Origin: Sphingopyxis sp.
GTDB taxonomy: Bacteria > Pseudomonadota > Alphaproteobacteria > Sphingomonadales > Sphingomonadaceae
Length of the DNA: 64,000 nucleotides
Reading direction: 5' to 3'
NCBI RefSeq assembly: GCF_016793825.1
Contig: NZ_JAEULM010000046.1
Coordinates: 39,453-103,452 of the forward strand
Shown: positions 42,289 through 51,963 of the stretch, in pieces
Layout: each line of letters starts with the position of its first letter
How positions within the stretch are numbered: position 1 is the first letter of the stretch
Program-made: the position numbers and the translations under genes
Notes under the pieces: model-generated
What the model was told of the DNA's origin: nothing
The model's database searches: none
The model's input: only the letters and a program-made list of their open reading frames with translations

Positions 42289-43470
42289 CTATCGTGCATA
42301 GTCTATCCGCAGCTTGCCGGCCGCCGCGACCGCTGCGGCGCGGGCATCGTCGGTGGTTCCGCCGGCGACCTTTGCCAGCGCGACGCCCATGCGGCGATAA
42401 GGCCGCGTCACCGGCTTGCCGAAGATGCGGGCGTCGATGGCGGTCGCGGCGTTCGGCGACGCAAGCGCTTCGGCAAGGCCGGCGATCGTGAAATCCTGTG
42501 CATCGCGGTCGGCAAGCAGCACGGCGCTGGCGCTCGCCTGCGGAACCTCGACCACGGGAATCGGCAGGCCAAGGATCGCGCGCGCGTGCAGGTCGAACTC
42601 GGATAGCGCCTGCGAAATCAGCGTCACCATCCCGGTATCGTGCGGACGCGGCGACAGCTCGGAAAAGACGACGGCATCGCCCTTCACGAAAAACTCGACG
42701 CCGAAGATGCCGTGCCCGCCAAGCGCGTCGACGACTTTGGTCGACATCTCCTGCGCCGCCCGCAGCGCGGCATCCGACATCAACGCGGGCTGCCAGCTTT
42801 CGCGATAGTCGCCACGCTCCTGCCGATGTCCGATCGGGGGGCAGAAGGTCACGCCATCCTTGTGCCGGACGGTGAGCAACGTGATCTCATAATCGAAATC
42901 GACGAACGCCTCGGCTATAACGCGCAGGCGATCACCGCGCATCCCGGCGGCGGCATAGTCCCATGCGCTATCGACGTCCGCGATTCCCTTTACGGTGCTT
43001 TGCCCCTTGCCGGACGAGGACATCACCGGCTTCACGACGAGCGGAAATCCGATGCGGGCCGCGGCTTCGTGCAGTTCCTCGCGGCTTGTCGCATATTCGA
43101 AGGACGAGGTCACAAGACCGAGTTCGCCGGCCGCAAGGTCGCGGATCGCATCGCGGTTCATCGTGAGCTGCGCGGCGCGCGCCGACGGGACGACATGGAA
43201 GCCCTCCCGCTCAATCTCGGCGAGCACCTCAGTCCTGATCGCTTCGATTTCAGGGACGATATGGTCGGGCCGATGCCGTTCGATCGCCGCGCGCAGCGCG
43301 TCGCCATCGAGCATCGAGAATATCTCCCGCTCGTCGGCAACCTGCATCGCCGGGGCACCGTCATAGCTGTCGCACGCGATCACCTGGCAACCGAGCCGCT
43401 TTGCCGAGATCGTGAACTCGCGCCCAAGTTCGCCCGAACCGAGGAGCAGGATTTTCGCGGTAGGAGTCAT
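42289..43470 (-). CDS. purT: Formate-dependent phosphoribosylglycinamide formyltransferase
   Basis: This 393-residue ATP-grasp enzyme makes N-formyl-GAR from GAR, formate and ATP, the folate-independent third step of purine synthesis. It has [21 protein letters not shown] at the N-terminus, [40 protein letters not shown] (phosphate loop of the ATP-grasp), [34 protein letters not shown], and the C-terminal [15 protein letters not shown]-like segment ([16 protein letters not shown]). The length is usual. Confidence 0.96.
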   Translation of the reverse strand: MTPTAKILLLGSGELGREFTISAKRLGCQVIACDSYDGAPAMQVADEREIFSMLDGDALRAAIERHRPDHIVPEIEAIRTEVLAEIEREGFHVVPSARAAQLTMNRDAIRDLAAGELGLVTSSFEYATSREELHEAAARIGFPLVVKPVMSSSGKGQSTVKGIADVDSAWDYAAAGMRGDRLRVIAEAFVDFDYEITLLTVRHKDGVTFCPPIGHRQERGDYRESWQPALMSDAALRAAQEMSTKVVDALGGHGIFGVEFFVKGDAVVFSELSPRPHDTGMVTLISQALSEFDLHARAILGLPIPVVEVPQASASAVLLADRDAQDFTIAGLAEALASPNAATAIDARIFGKPVTRPYRRMGVALAKVAGGTTDDARAAAVAAAGKLRIDYAR

Positions 43471-43579
43471 GGCTGGCTTTCTATCGAGGTCGGGCGCAAG
43501 ATTCGGGGCGCATCACCACCCCTTATTCGCCATAGGAAGGTCGTCGCCAAAGCGCGACAGCGAATGACAGGATCGACCC

Positions 43580-44056
43580 ATGACTCACGCCTTCAAAACC
43601 ATCCGGTCGCCCGTCGGTGAATTGACTCTTGTGGCCGAGGCGAGGGGTCTTGCGGCCATATTGTGGGAAAACGACCGGCCCGGGCGCGTCCGGTTGGGGG
43701 CTCTCGCCGCCGATGTCGCGCACCCGGTGCTGGTCGAAACCGAACGGCAACTTCGCGAATATTTCGGGGGCCGGCGCCGGGCATTCGATGTGCCGTTGTT
43801 CTTTTCGGGAAGCGCGTTTCAGCAGCGTGTCTGGCGGGCACTGCTGACCATTCCATTCGGCGAGACCCGAAGTTACGGAGAGATCGCGCATCAGATCGGC
43901 AACCCTGCCGCGTCGCGGGCGGTTGGCGCGGCCAACGGCCGCAATCCCATCTCGATCATTGCGCCGTGCCATCGCGTTGTCGGATCTGACGGCAAGCTCA
44001 CCGGCTTTGCCGGCGGGCTCGATGCCAAGAAATATCTGCTGGAACTCGAACGATAG
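43580..44056 (+). CDS. ogt: Methylated-DNA--[protein]-cysteine S-methyltransferase
   Basis: This 158-residue suicide enzyme repairs O6-alkylguanine by taking the alkyl group onto its cysteine. The active-site motif PCHRVVG has the acceptor cysteine at residue 130. The helix-turn-helix part shows FQQRVWRALLTIPFGETRSYGEIAHQIGNPAASRAVGAANGRNPISII. The length fits Ogt without an Ada domain. It is convergent with the GFA-family gene, 7 bases between stops. Confidence 0.95.
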   Translation: MTHAFKTIRSPVGELTLVAEARGLAAILWENDRPGRVRLGALAADVAHPVLVETERQLREYFGGRRRAFDVPLFFSGSAFQQRVWRALLTIPFGETRSYGEIAHQIGNPAASRAVGAANGRNPISIIAPCHRVVGSDGKLTGFAGGLDAKKYLLELER

Positions 44057-44063
44057 GCCAAGA

Positions 44064-44555
44064 TCATGCGGCTTGGGGAGGCCAGCTTTCGGTGTCGTGA
44101 TCGGGATGCTGATGGTTGCTCTTCCGTATCGCCGCGACTTGGGCGGCCATGGTTTCTTCGGTCGTGCCCTCGGCTGTCAGCGGCAATTCGTCGAAAACGG
44201 GAAGGCGGGCCTCGATGCCGAACTGGACCTTGGGCAGGAAGCGTTCGGGCTGGTCGAACGATCCCGTCGTCAGGTTGATGTGCCGGCTCTCGTGATAGTC
44301 ATAGGTGAGCGGTGTGCCGCAGTCGCGGCAGAACCCGCGCGCCGCCTTGTTCGAACTGTTGAACGTCGCGGGCGCACCGCGCGTCCATGTCAATGCATCG
44401 CGCGGCACCCCGATCAGCGCGGCGAAGAAATTGCCCCCGGCTTTCTGGCACATCCGGCAATGACAGATGTGCGATGTGTCGAGAACCGCTGTGAGGTGCC
44501 ATCGCACCGCACCGCATTGGCATCCGCCCGAAGCTTCGGTTTCGATCCGGTCCAT
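44064..44555 (-). CDS. GFA family zinc protein (CENP-V/GFA domain)
   Basis: This 163-residue protein has the zinc-binding cysteine set of the GFA domain: GGCQCGAVRW, ICHCRMCQKAGGNFFAAL and FCRDCGTPLTY, with HINLTTGSFDQPE following. Characterised members relate to glutathione-dependent formaldehyde activation, but most are of unknown function and the enzymatic role is disputed. It shows no obvious functional link to ogt or the downstream hydrolase. Confidence 0.9.
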   Translation of the reverse strand: MDRIETEASGGCQCGAVRWHLTAVLDTSHICHCRMCQKAGGNFFAALIGVPRDALTWTRGAPATFNSSNKAARGFCRDCGTPLTYDYHESRHINLTTGSFDQPERFLPKVQFGIEARLPVFDELPLTAEGTTEETMAAQVAAIRKSNHQHPDHDTESWPPQAA

Positions 44556-44678
44556 GGAATTCTCCTCATGCTGGCACCTTGGCAGGATACCGCCGCCGGA
44601 TCGGTTTTACGATGCCCGAAAACAAGTCGGGCCGATCCTGTTGCCATCAGAAGCGTGCTCGGGTCGGGATGAAGGCGT

Positions 44679-45695
44679 TCAACGCACCGCCAGCTTCGTG
44701 CGAAAGAAAGCGATCAGCGCCGCATTCATCTCCGAGTGAAATGCGATTCGATCAAAACCGGGTTTGTCGGCACAGATCGCGGGCATCGCGCCCGGATCGG
44801 GGCAGGGCGCGAGGAAAGAGAGATGGCCGGCACCCTTCGCTTCGCGGAACTCGGTCGTCCGTGGCAGCAGTGAACGGATATTCGCGGTATTGCTGGCGTA
44901 AGGCACGACCTCGTCCTCACTTCCCGCCCAAATCTCGACCGGTGCCTTTACTTTCGCGAGGCTGCCGGGTCCGAACAGGAATCCCAGCCCGGGTGCGGCG
45001 ATGGCGGCGGCCGATATGCGCGGGTCATGCGAGAAGGATTGCGTTCCGGCTGTGGCTTCCGGGGCCGGGAAAAGCCGGCACGCGAACTCCGGTGCTGCCG
45101 CGCAATGCGGGGCGAGGCGGCCAAGGTCGGGTTCGCCGCCGATGGCGATGAGCGCTGTCGTCGCGCCTGCAGAGAAACCGAAAATGCCGATCTTGCTCTT
45201 GTCGATATCCGCCGCTCCACGCCAGTCCCCGAGCATGAAGTCGACGGAGCGGACGATGTGGCGCGAGCGGTCCGCGAACCACGCCGGCTTGCCGACGTTG
45301 CTTTCGTCCGCGTAATTGTCGCCGGTGTGGGCCGGCGTCACGACGACGAACCCGGCCTGCGCCAGCGCGATCGCGGTATCGATATGGCTGATCGCCCCCG
45401 CGCCGGTGCCGTGTGAGATGATGATCATCGGAAGGCCTGATCTGGCGACGGGCGCCCCGGGAGCCGCCTTGATCGCGACCGGTCCGACCTGCACGTCGCG
45501 GGCTTCGGCGGTCGTTGGGTACCAGATGATCGCGGAGATCGGTGCGTGCTCCGGATCGGGCATCGCGGCCTGTTCGAAGCCGATCTGAAAAGACGGTTCT
45601 GCGGCAACCGCGGCCGCCGGAAATGCGGCGAATGCCAGCACCGGCGCTCCGACCGCCAACAGCAACTGGGTGAATAATCCGTGCATCATTTTCAT
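44679..45695 (-). CDS. Secreted dienelactone-hydrolase-like alpha/beta hydrolase
   Basis: This 338-residue protein has a signal peptide (MKMMHGLFTQLLLAVGAPVLAFAAFPAAAVAAEP) and an alpha/beta-hydrolase domain. The nucleophile elbow GFSAGATT has serine at residue 175. ISHGTGAG near residue 94 is the oxyanion part, an acid lies around WAGSEDEVVP, and a histidine lies in GAGHLSFL. The pattern IIWYPTTAEAR...VGPVAIKAAPGAPV is that of the predicted dienelactone hydrolase/PAF-acetylhydrolase-like group. It probably cleaves a small ester or lactone in the periplasm. GGGGGG serves as ribosome binding site for the ATG at 45695. Confidence 0.85.
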   Translation of the reverse strand: MKMMHGLFTQLLLAVGAPVLAFAAFPAAAVAAEPSFQIGFEQAAMPDPEHAPISAIIWYPTTAEARDVQVGPVAIKAAPGAPVARSGLPMIIISHGTGAGAISHIDTAIALAQAGFVVVTPAHTGDNYADESNVGKPAWFADRSRHIVRSVDFMLGDWRGAADIDKSKIGIFGFSAGATTALIAIGGEPDLGRLAPHCAAAPEFACRLFPAPEATAGTQSFSHDPRISAAAIAAPGLGFLFGPGSLAKVKAPVEIWAGSEDEVVPYASNTANIRSLLPRTTEFREAKGAGHLSFLAPCPDPGAMPAICADKPGFDRIAFHSEMNAALIAFFRTKLAVR

Positions 45696-45834
45696 GACAA
45701 TTCCCCCCTTTCCGACAAGGCGCAGGGTCGCCCCTTGGTCATCGGCGACGGCAGCGGGATATCGCGCCTCGCCGCCGGGTGGAAGGCGCTTCGTCTGCAT
45801 TTGATCCGTGCGCGCGGCGCCATGCCGTCTTGGC

Positions 45835-46749
45835 CTATGCGTCCGGCCTGGGGCGTAGTGCCGCGTCGCAGGCCTGCCGGACGAGGTGACGCAGCCAGCG
45901 GTGCGCGGCGTCGCCTTCCATGCGGGGATGCCAAAGCAGCGATATGGTGAAAGGCTCAGTCTCTATCGGCAGCGCGAAGGTCGCCATCCCGTCGCGGAGT
46001 CCGAGCGTGTGTTTCTCGGGAACGGTGGAGATCAGGTCGGAACCCCGCGCCAGCGCGAGCGCCGCGGCGAAGCCATCGACGGTGGTGACGATCGTTCGGG
46101 CAAGGCCGAGGGTTTCGAGCGTGTCATCGATCGCGCCCAGATCGAGGCCCTGTCGCGTTACCAGGACGTGGCGACCTTCGGCATAGCGTTCAGCGGTGAT
46201 CTCGCCCAAGGTCATGGGATGATCGGCGCGGACCACGCCGACATATCGATCGGAAAATAGTGATTGCGCGCGCACTTCGGGGCCGATCATGCTCTCCACG
46301 ACGCCGGTCTCGAGGTCAATGTCACCCTCGCGGAGACCCGCACTGTCCTTGTCGAGCTTGCGGATGAAACGGATGCGGACGCGCGGCGCCTCTTCCGCGA
46401 CCCGCTGGATCAAGGCAGGGCCGAACGTCTCCGCAAAGCCATCGCTCGTTCGCAGCACGAAGGTCCGCTCGAGGCGATAGAGATCGACGGAATCGGAAGG
46501 GCGCAGGATCGCACGGGCGTCTTCGACGAGCCGGTGAACTTCGCTCCGCATTGCCTCGGCGCGTGGCGTTGCGACCAATCCGCGACCGGCGCGCACGAGC
46601 AACGGGTCGCCCGTCACCGTGCGTAGTCGCGCGAGGGCGCGGCTCATCGCGGATGGGCTTAATCCCAGCTTGCGCCCTGCGCCTGCGACGCTGCCTTGCT
46701 GAAGAAGGGCGTCCAGCGTGAAAAGGAGATTGAGGTCGGGCCCGCTCAT
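45835..46749 (-). CDS. LysR-family transcriptional regulator
   Basis: This 304-residue protein has an N-terminal winged helix (DLNLLFTLDALLQQGSVAGAGRKLGLSPSAMSRALARLRTVTGDPLLVRAGRGLVATPRAEAM) and a C-terminal co-inducer domain with REGDIDLETGVV and YVGVVRADHPM. It is divergent from the cupin and MFS genes, with 131 bases between starts, the classic layout in which a LysR protein controls its neighbour and itself. The inducer is not known. Confidence 0.93.
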   Translation of the reverse strand: MSGPDLNLLFTLDALLQQGSVAGAGRKLGLSPSAMSRALARLRTVTGDPLLVRAGRGLVATPRAEAMRSEVHRLVEDARAILRPSDSVDLYRLERTFVLRTSDGFAETFGPALIQRVAEEAPRVRIRFIRKLDKDSAGLREGDIDLETGVVESMIGPEVRAQSLFSDRYVGVVRADHPMTLGEITAERYAEGRHVLVTRQGLDLGAIDDTLETLGLARTIVTTVDGFAAALALARGSDLISTVPEKHTLGLRDGMATFALPIETEPFTISLLWHPRMEGDAAHRWLRHLVRQACDAALRPRPDA

Positions 46750-46880
46750 GTCCGCCCCTTATCACAGGCTGTCATCTATACATAGCGTCAAACGCAATGA
46801 TGGAGTGCAAATGATGCGTCTTCCGCTATCTGACCGCCGACCTATCTTCCGTCTCGATCACAACGAGACAGGAGTTCGTC

Positions 46881-47411
46881 ATGACTGAAACAGCACTCGA
46901 TCTCTTCGCAGGTCGCGTTCGCGACAATTGGGGGGCACTGACTTCGGACCTGATTGCCGATTGCAGCGCACGCCTTGGCGAACTGCTTCTGGCGCCGCAG
47001 ACCGAGGCGTGGCTCGCCGACCTCTGCTGCGAGCGCCCCGAGAGCCGTGAGCTCTACCGAGATCCGGTCCACGGCTTTGTCCTGCTCGCGCATACGGAAG
47101 CCGAAGGGCGGTATCGTGTTCCGCACGATCACGGTCAGAGCTGGGTAATCTATGGGGTCCTGCAGGGCGAAATGGAAATGAGTACCTATGCTCGCATCGA
47201 GGAGCCGGGCATGGGGCCGTGCCTCGTCAAGCGCGGTTCGACGTTGGTACGGCCGGGAGACGTGCAGGTATATTTGCCCGGCGATATCCACGATACGCTC
47301 TGCGTCCGCGGTCCAGCGATCCAGTTCCGCTTTACAGCGCGCGATCTTCGCCTCGAGACGGCAATGGTCCGCTACGCCGATGCCGGCGGCGTCTGGGTTC
47401 CTTCGGCCTGA
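46881..47411 (+). CDS. Cupin-fold protein (cysteine-dioxygenase-like)
   Basis: This 176-residue protein has a cupin core with metal ligands H82, H84 and H137 in RVPHDHGQSWVIYGVLQGEMEMSTY and YLPGDIHDTLCV. This is the arrangement of predicted metal-dependent cupins annotated as cysteine-dioxygenase- or 3-mercaptopropionate-dioxygenase-like. No glutamate ligand is obvious, which fits the three-histidine thiol-dioxygenase type, although this is inference. It lies 11 bases before the MFS gene and is probably co-transcribed with it, under the divergent LysR protein. Confidence 0.75.
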   Translation: MTETALDLFAGRVRDNWGALTSDLIADCSARLGELLLAPQTEAWLADLCCERPESRELYRDPVHGFVLLAHTEAEGRYRVPHDHGQSWVIYGVLQGEMEMSTYARIEEPGMGPCLVKRGSTLVRPGDVQVYLPGDIHDTLCVRGPAIQFRFTARDLRLETAMVRYADAGGVWVPSA

Positions 47412-47421
47412 GGCTGCCCTC

Positions 47422-48786
47422 ATGCCGATCAGCCAGGTCTTGCCCGCAGTGGAGCACCGCCGTGTCGCCATTGCGAGCGTGCTCTTCGCGATGGCGGCTG
47501 CGGTGCTGGACGCATCCAGCGTCAACATCGCGCTTCCGTCAATCGCGAACGGTATCGGCGTCGCACCATCGGTCGCGGCGTGGCTCGTGATCGCTTATCA
47601 AGGCGCGCTCGTTGCCGGGCTGCTGCCGCTCGCTGCGATCGGCGAGCGTTTCGGTTACCGCCCGATCTTTGTAGCGGGCACTATCCTGTTCGCAGTGTGC
47701 GCCGCCGGTGCTTCATTTGCACCCGGCTTTGGTTTTCTTGTCGTCCTTCGTGCGCTTCAGGGGATCGGCGCTGCTGCCATCATGGCACTGGGCGTGGCGC
47801 TGCTCCGTCAGATCGTCGCTGAGGAAGAGTTGGGCAGGGCGATCGGTTGGAATGCCATGACGGTCGCCCTCCTTTCCGCCGCCGGACCGACGATAGGCGC
47901 CTTGCTGCTGGGTTTTGGAAGCTGGCGCTTCGTCTTTGCGGGCAGCGTCCTGCTGGCGGGGATCTCCCTGTCCGCGACTTTTGCACTGCCGATGCGGCGC
48001 GGCGTAGGTGGGCAACTCGACGGTACCGGCCTGTTGGTATATGTCGCGGTCGTTCCGGCTCTTGTGGTCGCGGCCGGGATCGCGCGGCAATCGATGCTTG
48101 TGGCCGCGTTGCTGCTGACGGCAGGCGTCACGGGCTTCGGGCTCCTCGTCCGGCGCGACCGTCGTCGGACCAGGCCATTTCTCCCGCTGCCGCTCTTTCG
48201 GTCGCCGCGCTTCTCCCGGTCGGTGATGGCGTCCGTGCTGTGCTTTACCGCTATGAGCCTGGCATTGCTGATGCTGCCCTTCGCGTTGCACGACCGGCTC
48301 GGACTGTCGGCGCGGGGAACTGCGCTGATGATGACGCCCTGGCCGCTTGCCGTTCTCATGACAACGCCGGTGACCGCACGGCTCCTTGATCGCGTCCATC
48401 CAGCGCGACTTTGTGCCACGGGAACCTTCGTCCTCGCATGTGGCCTTTTGACCTTGGCGGTGGCAACTCAGGCTTGCGGTATATTATGGCACGTCTTTGG
48501 CGTCGTGTTGTGCGGGGTCGGATTTGGACTGTTTCAGACCCCGAATAACCGCACCATGTTTCTCGCCGCTCCCGCTCACCGCGCCGCCTGGGCTGGGGGA
48601 GTACAGGGAACCGCACGCCTTGCGGGGCAGGTCACGGGGGCGCTCGCCGCGTCGATCTTGCTCTCCGCTGCCATCGTCGAAACGGCATCTTCATCCGCCT
48701 TCGGCATCGCGGCTCTTGCCGCACTCGCGTCCGCCGGCGTGAGTTGGTCGAACGACAGGCGTGGGCGCGGCCAATCGGCCGATTGA
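47422..48786 (+). CDS. MFS transporter, EmrB/QacA (DHA2)-like
   Basis: This 454-residue protein has about 14 predicted membrane helices, the DHA2 count. VAIASVLFAMAAAVLDASSVNIALPSIANGIGVAPSVAAWLVIAYQ carries the first-helix LD(xx)xVNVALP-like motif, followed by GERFGYRPIFVAGTILFAVCAAG and RALQGIGAAAIMALGVALLRQ. It likely exports a drug or metabolite by proton antiport. I placed the start at the ATG 47422. It follows the cupin gene by 11 bases. Confidence 0.88.
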   Translation: MPISQVLPAVEHRRVAIASVLFAMAAAVLDASSVNIALPSIANGIGVAPSVAAWLVIAYQGALVAGLLPLAAIGERFGYRPIFVAGTILFAVCAAGASFAPGFGFLVVLRALQGIGAAAIMALGVALLRQIVAEEELGRAIGWNAMTVALLSAAGPTIGALLLGFGSWRFVFAGSVLLAGISLSATFALPMRRGVGGQLDGTGLLVYVAVVPALVVAAGIARQSMLVAALLLTAGVTGFGLLVRRDRRRTRPFLPLPLFRSPRFSRSVMASVLCFTAMSLALLMLPFALHDRLGLSARGTALMMTPWPLAVLMTTPVTARLLDRVHPARLCATGTFVLACGLLTLAVATQACGILWHVFGVVLCGVGFGLFQTPNNRTMFLAAPAHRAAWAGGVQGTARLAGQVTGALAASILLSAAIVETASSSAFGIAALAALASAGVSWSNDRRGRGQSAD

Positions 48787-48792
48787 TACTGA

Positions 48793-49050
48793 AAGCGTGA
48801 CGTTCGCGACTGGTCGAATTTCATCGTCCGGGCGGCCAGCTTTCCATACGCTTCCAACGTCGCCGACCTCGCCAAGATCGTGCCGGGCCTGCCGTTTCGG
48901 CGCGGCGACGATGGCTCGCCCATATTCATCATTCGGGAGACGGGGTTCAAGGGCATGGGCGTTGTCGTAGCGCCTGCGGCGAGCGTCCTTGTCGATCAGA
49001 TGCGGCGTCCTTGTTCAGCGGAGACCGGTTTCTTCCGGTCTCCGCCCTGA
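48793..49050 (+). pseudogene. Remnant coding fragment without a start codon
   Basis: Downstream of a TGA at 48790 there is an open frame of 85 codons with strong third-position GC and protein-like sequence (VRAASFPYASNVADLAKIVPG and FIIRETGFKGMGVVVAP) that ends at a TGA at 49048-49050. No ATG, GTG or TTG stands before residue 50 or so, so as it is this is the 3' fragment of a gene whose 5' end has been lost. I do not recognise the family. Alternative frames across it give unnatural sequence. Confidence 0.35.
49018..49045. terminator. Strong hairpin between MFS/remnant and ridA
   Basis: GCGGAGACCGG and CCGGTCTCCGC are perfect 11-base arms around a TTTCTT loop. It lies 11 bases past the ridA stop (minus strand) and inside the end of the remnant frame. 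No long T-tract follows on either side, so it may be a weak bidirectional terminator. Confidence 0.55.
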
Positions 49051-49055
49051 TCGGG

Positions 49056-49400
49056 TCAGCGCGCCGCGACAATGATGATTTCGACCTTGTAGTCGGGCGT
49101 CGCGAGCTTGGCTTCGCCGGTCGCGCGGGTGGGTGCGTCCTTTCCGTCGACCCACTTGTCCCACACGGCATTCATTTCTGCGAAGTCCGCCATGTTTGCG
49201 AGCCAGATCGTCGCCGACAGGATCTTTGCCTTTCCCGAACCGGCTTCGGCGAGCAGGGTCTCGATCTGGGCGAGGACCGCCTGGGTCTGGTTCGTGACGC
49301 TTTCGCCCGGTGCACCGACCTGTCCTGCCAGATAGACAGTGTCGCCGTGAACGACGGCCTGGCTCATGCGCGGGCCGGGCTGGATGCGGGTAATGGTCAT
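49056..49400 (-). CDS. ridA: RidA family reactive intermediate deaminase
   Basis: This 114-residue protein contains ITRIQPGPRMSQAVVHGDTVYLAGQVGAPGESVTNQTQAVLAQIETLLAEAG and the C-terminal TRATGEAKLATPDYKVEIIIVAA. The arginine of the TRAT motif matches the residue that binds the substrate carboxylate in RidA. RidA hydrolyses enamines and imines to keto acids and ammonia. It is the last gene of alr-dadA-ridA, 34 bases after dadA, and would clear the imine product of DadA. I chose the ATG at 49400. Confidence 0.85.
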   Translation of the reverse strand: MTITRIQPGPRMSQAVVHGDTVYLAGQVGAPGESVTNQTQAVLAQIETLLAEAGSGKAKILSATIWLANMADFAEMNAVWDKWVDGKDAPTRATGEAKLATPDYKVEIIIVAAR

Positions 49401-49434
49401 GTCATTTCCTTTCTCGTGGTTGGTATGAGGGGAG

Positions 49435-50694
49435 TCAGCGCGGGTCATAGCGCGCGATCGACAGATCGGCAGCCTCGATGTCGGTCGGACGCTCGCTGAC
49501 AAGATCTGCGATCAGCCGGCCCGACCCGCAGGCCATCGTCCAGCCAAGGGTGCCGTGCCCGGTATTGAGAAAGAGATTGTCATAGGGCGTTTTGCCGATG
49601 ACAGGTGTCCCATCCGGAGTCATCGGCCTGAGCCCCGACCAATAGCTGGCAGCGTCGATGTCGCCGGCGCCCGGGAAAAGGTCCGTGAGTGAATGGACGA
49701 GCGTGGCGCGACGGCGTTCCGGCAGCGCATTGTTGTATCCCGAAATCTCGGCCATTCCACCGACGCGAATACGATGGCCGAGCCGCGTGATCGCGATCTT
49801 GTAACTTTCGTCCATCAACGTCGATTCCGGAGAGAGCGCCGCATCGACGATCGGGACCGTGATCGAATAGCCCTTCACCGGATAGACGGGCAGCTTGAGG
49901 CCGAGCGGCCGCAGCAACGCCGCCGAATGGCTGCCGAGCGCCAGAACATAACGATCGGCGGTGATCCGGCCATGGTCGGTTTCGACTCCGGCGACACGCC
50001 CGCTCTCGATCACCAGCGAACGGATCGCTTCGCCATAGTGGAATTGAACGCCGCGTTCGGCCGCCATGGCGGCGAGGGCGCCGGTGAATTTGAAACAATC
50101 GCCTGTCTCGTCGCCGGGAAGACGGAGGCCGCCGACGATCTTCTCGCGCGATGGGGCGAGGCCCGGCTCGGCAGCGATGCAGCCCTCGCGGTCGAGCAGC
50201 TCGAACGGAACACCGCCGGCACGCAGAACGGCAATGTCCTTGGCGGTCCCGTCGAGCTGCTTTTGGGTTCGGAACAACTGCAACGTACCCTGCATTCGCT
50301 CGTCATAGGTGATGCCGGTGTCGGCTCGAAGCGCGATGAGCCGGTCGCGGCTATATTCGGCGAGCCGCACCATCCGCGCCTTGTTGATTGCGTAGCGGGC
50401 GCTGGTGCAGTTGCGGAGCATAGAGAACAGCCAGCCGAGCATTTCGCGATCGACGGCGGGTCGAAGGATCAGGGGCGCGTGCCGCATCATCAGCCAGCGG
50501 ATCGCCTTTTGCGGGATGCCCGGGGCCGCCCATGGCGAGGCATAGCCGGGGGAGATTTCGCCTGCGTTGGCAAAGCTCGTTTCGAGCGCCGGGCCTGGTT
50601 GGCGATCGACGACGATCACCTCGTGCCCAGCCTCGGCGAGATACCAGGCCGATGCGACGCCGATGACACCACTGCCGAGAACGACAACCTTCAT
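49435..50694 (-). CDS. dadA: D-amino acid dehydrogenase small subunit
   Basis: This 419-residue flavoprotein oxidises D-amino acids, mainly D-alanine, to the imine that becomes the keto acid, passing electrons to the quinone pool. The FAD-binding N-terminus is [59 protein letters not shown], close to DadA of enterobacteria. The C-terminus has [46 protein letters not shown]. It overlaps the upstream alr gene by 4 bases (ATGA). Confidence 0.95.
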   Translation of the reverse strand: MKVVVLGSGVIGVASAWYLAEAGHEVIVVDRQPGPALETSFANAGEISPGYASPWAAPGIPQKAIRWLMMRHAPLILRPAVDREMLGWLFSMLRNCTSARYAINKARMVRLAEYSRDRLIALRADTGITYDERMQGTLQLFRTQKQLDGTAKDIAVLRAGGVPFELLDREGCIAAEPGLAPSREKIVGGLRLPGDETGDCFKFTGALAAMAAERGVQFHYGEAIRSLVIESGRVAGVETDHGRITADRYVLALGSHSAALLRPLGLKLPVYPVKGYSITVPIVDAALSPESTLMDESYKIAITRLGHRIRVGGMAEISGYNNALPERRRATLVHSLTDLFPGAGDIDAASYWSGLRPMTPDGTPVIGKTPYDNLFLNTGHGTLGWTMACGSGRLIADLVSERPTDIEAADLSIARYDPR

Positions 50695-51821
50695 GCGATT
50701 TCTCCTCGATCGCCCATCGCCTGATCGATGTAGCTCCGATCATATCGCGCACCAAGGCTGGTCAGCATCTCGTAGGAGATGGTGCCTGCATCGTCGGCGA
50801 ACCTGTCGATCGATTGATGCGGACCGATCAACTCGACCCAGTCTCCGGCCCTGATGCGGTCCGCCGGAAGAGTGGTGACGTCGACCGTGATGCTGTCCAT
50901 CGACACGCGGCCGACGATCGGCAGCCGCTGTCCGCCGTGCCATACCGCGCCGCGGTTGCCGAGTGAACGCGGCAATCCATCTGCGTAGCCGACTCCGACC
51001 GTCGCGATACGGCTTTCCCGTTCGCAATAATGACTATGGCCATAGCCGACGCGGCTGCCCGCCGCGACCGTTCGGATCTGGATGATACGGCCTTCAAGTC
51101 CGACAACTGGCTGCATGGGATTGGGACCGCCGCGGTTTGGGCTGCCTCCGTAAAGCGCGATGCCGGCTCGCACGATGTCGGCATGGAAGTCGGGCGGCAG
51201 GAAGGCGCCGCCCGAATTGGCGAGCGAATGGGGGACGCCCGGAACCAGCCTTGATGCAGCTTGAAAGCAGGCGAGTTGCGCGGCATTGGCGGGATGTTCG
51301 GGTGTGTCGGCGCAGGCGAGGTGGCTCATGATCATGGCGATATCGACCGCCGCGTGAAATCCGGTGTCGGCTGCGAGCGACGCGAGGTCTTCCACAGCCA
51401 TCCCAAGCCGCCCCATGCCGCTGTCGAACTGAAGCGCGGCGGGCAGGCGCGTGCCGGCTTGCCGCGCCGTATCGGCCCATCGGCAGGCTTGCTCGGTCGA
51501 ATTGAGGACGGGGATGACGGCGGCTTTGGCGCATGCCGGTTCGGCGCCGGTCGGCAGGCCATTGAGCACGACCAATCTGGTTTCGTCCGGCAAGACGGAC
51601 CGCAGCGCCAAGGCCTCGCCCAAATGCGCAACGAAGAGGAGCCGGCACCCGGCTTTGTATAGCGCCTGCGCTACCTCGGTCGCGCCGAGACCATAAGCAT
51701 TTGCCTTGACGACGGCACCGACCTCGGCAGGGCCGACGCGCCGGGCGATCAGCCGGTAATTGGCGGCGATTGCATCCAGGTCGATGCGCAGTCGGCCTCC
51801 GCTTATGCCAGCGATCCCCAT
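50691..51821 (-). CDS. alr: Alanine racemase
   Basis: This 376-residue PLP enzyme interconverts L- and D-alanine. The cofactor lysine is residue 39 in [18 protein letters not shown], and the catalytic tyrosine lies in the C-terminal domain segment [15 protein letters not shown] to [14 protein letters not shown]. Genomes often have a second, anabolic alr; the context with dadA and an Lrp regulator marks this as the catabolic (DadX-type) racemase. It is the first gene of alr-dadA-ridA, divergent from the regulator. Confidence 0.93.
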   Translation of the reverse strand: MGIAGISGGRLRIDLDAIAANYRLIARRVGPAEVGAVVKANAYGLGATEVAQALYKAGCRLLFVAHLGEALALRSVLPDETRLVVLNGLPTGAEPACAKAAVIPVLNSTEQACRWADTARQAGTRLPAALQFDSGMGRLGMAVEDLASLAADTGFHAAVDIAMIMSHLACADTPEHPANAAQLACFQAASRLVPGVPHSLANSGGAFLPPDFHADIVRAGIALYGGSPNRGGPNPMQPVVGLEGRIIQIRTVAAGSRVGYGHSHYCERESRIATVGVGYADGLPRSLGNRGAVWHGGQRLPIVGRVSMDSITVDVTTLPADRIRAGDWVELIGPHQSIDRFADDAGTISYEMLTSLGARYDRSYIDQAMGDRGEIA

Positions 51822-51963
51822 GTCCTCGATCCCCGCCGGTGCATCCGGTCGGTGTCGCTTCTACGCAAGTATCGCTCGAATATGTGATCGAACTGCGGTT
51901 CATTTCGGCAAATTTCGATGATAGAAGCAATATTCGGCGAAACAAAAGGAATGATGTTGCGTC

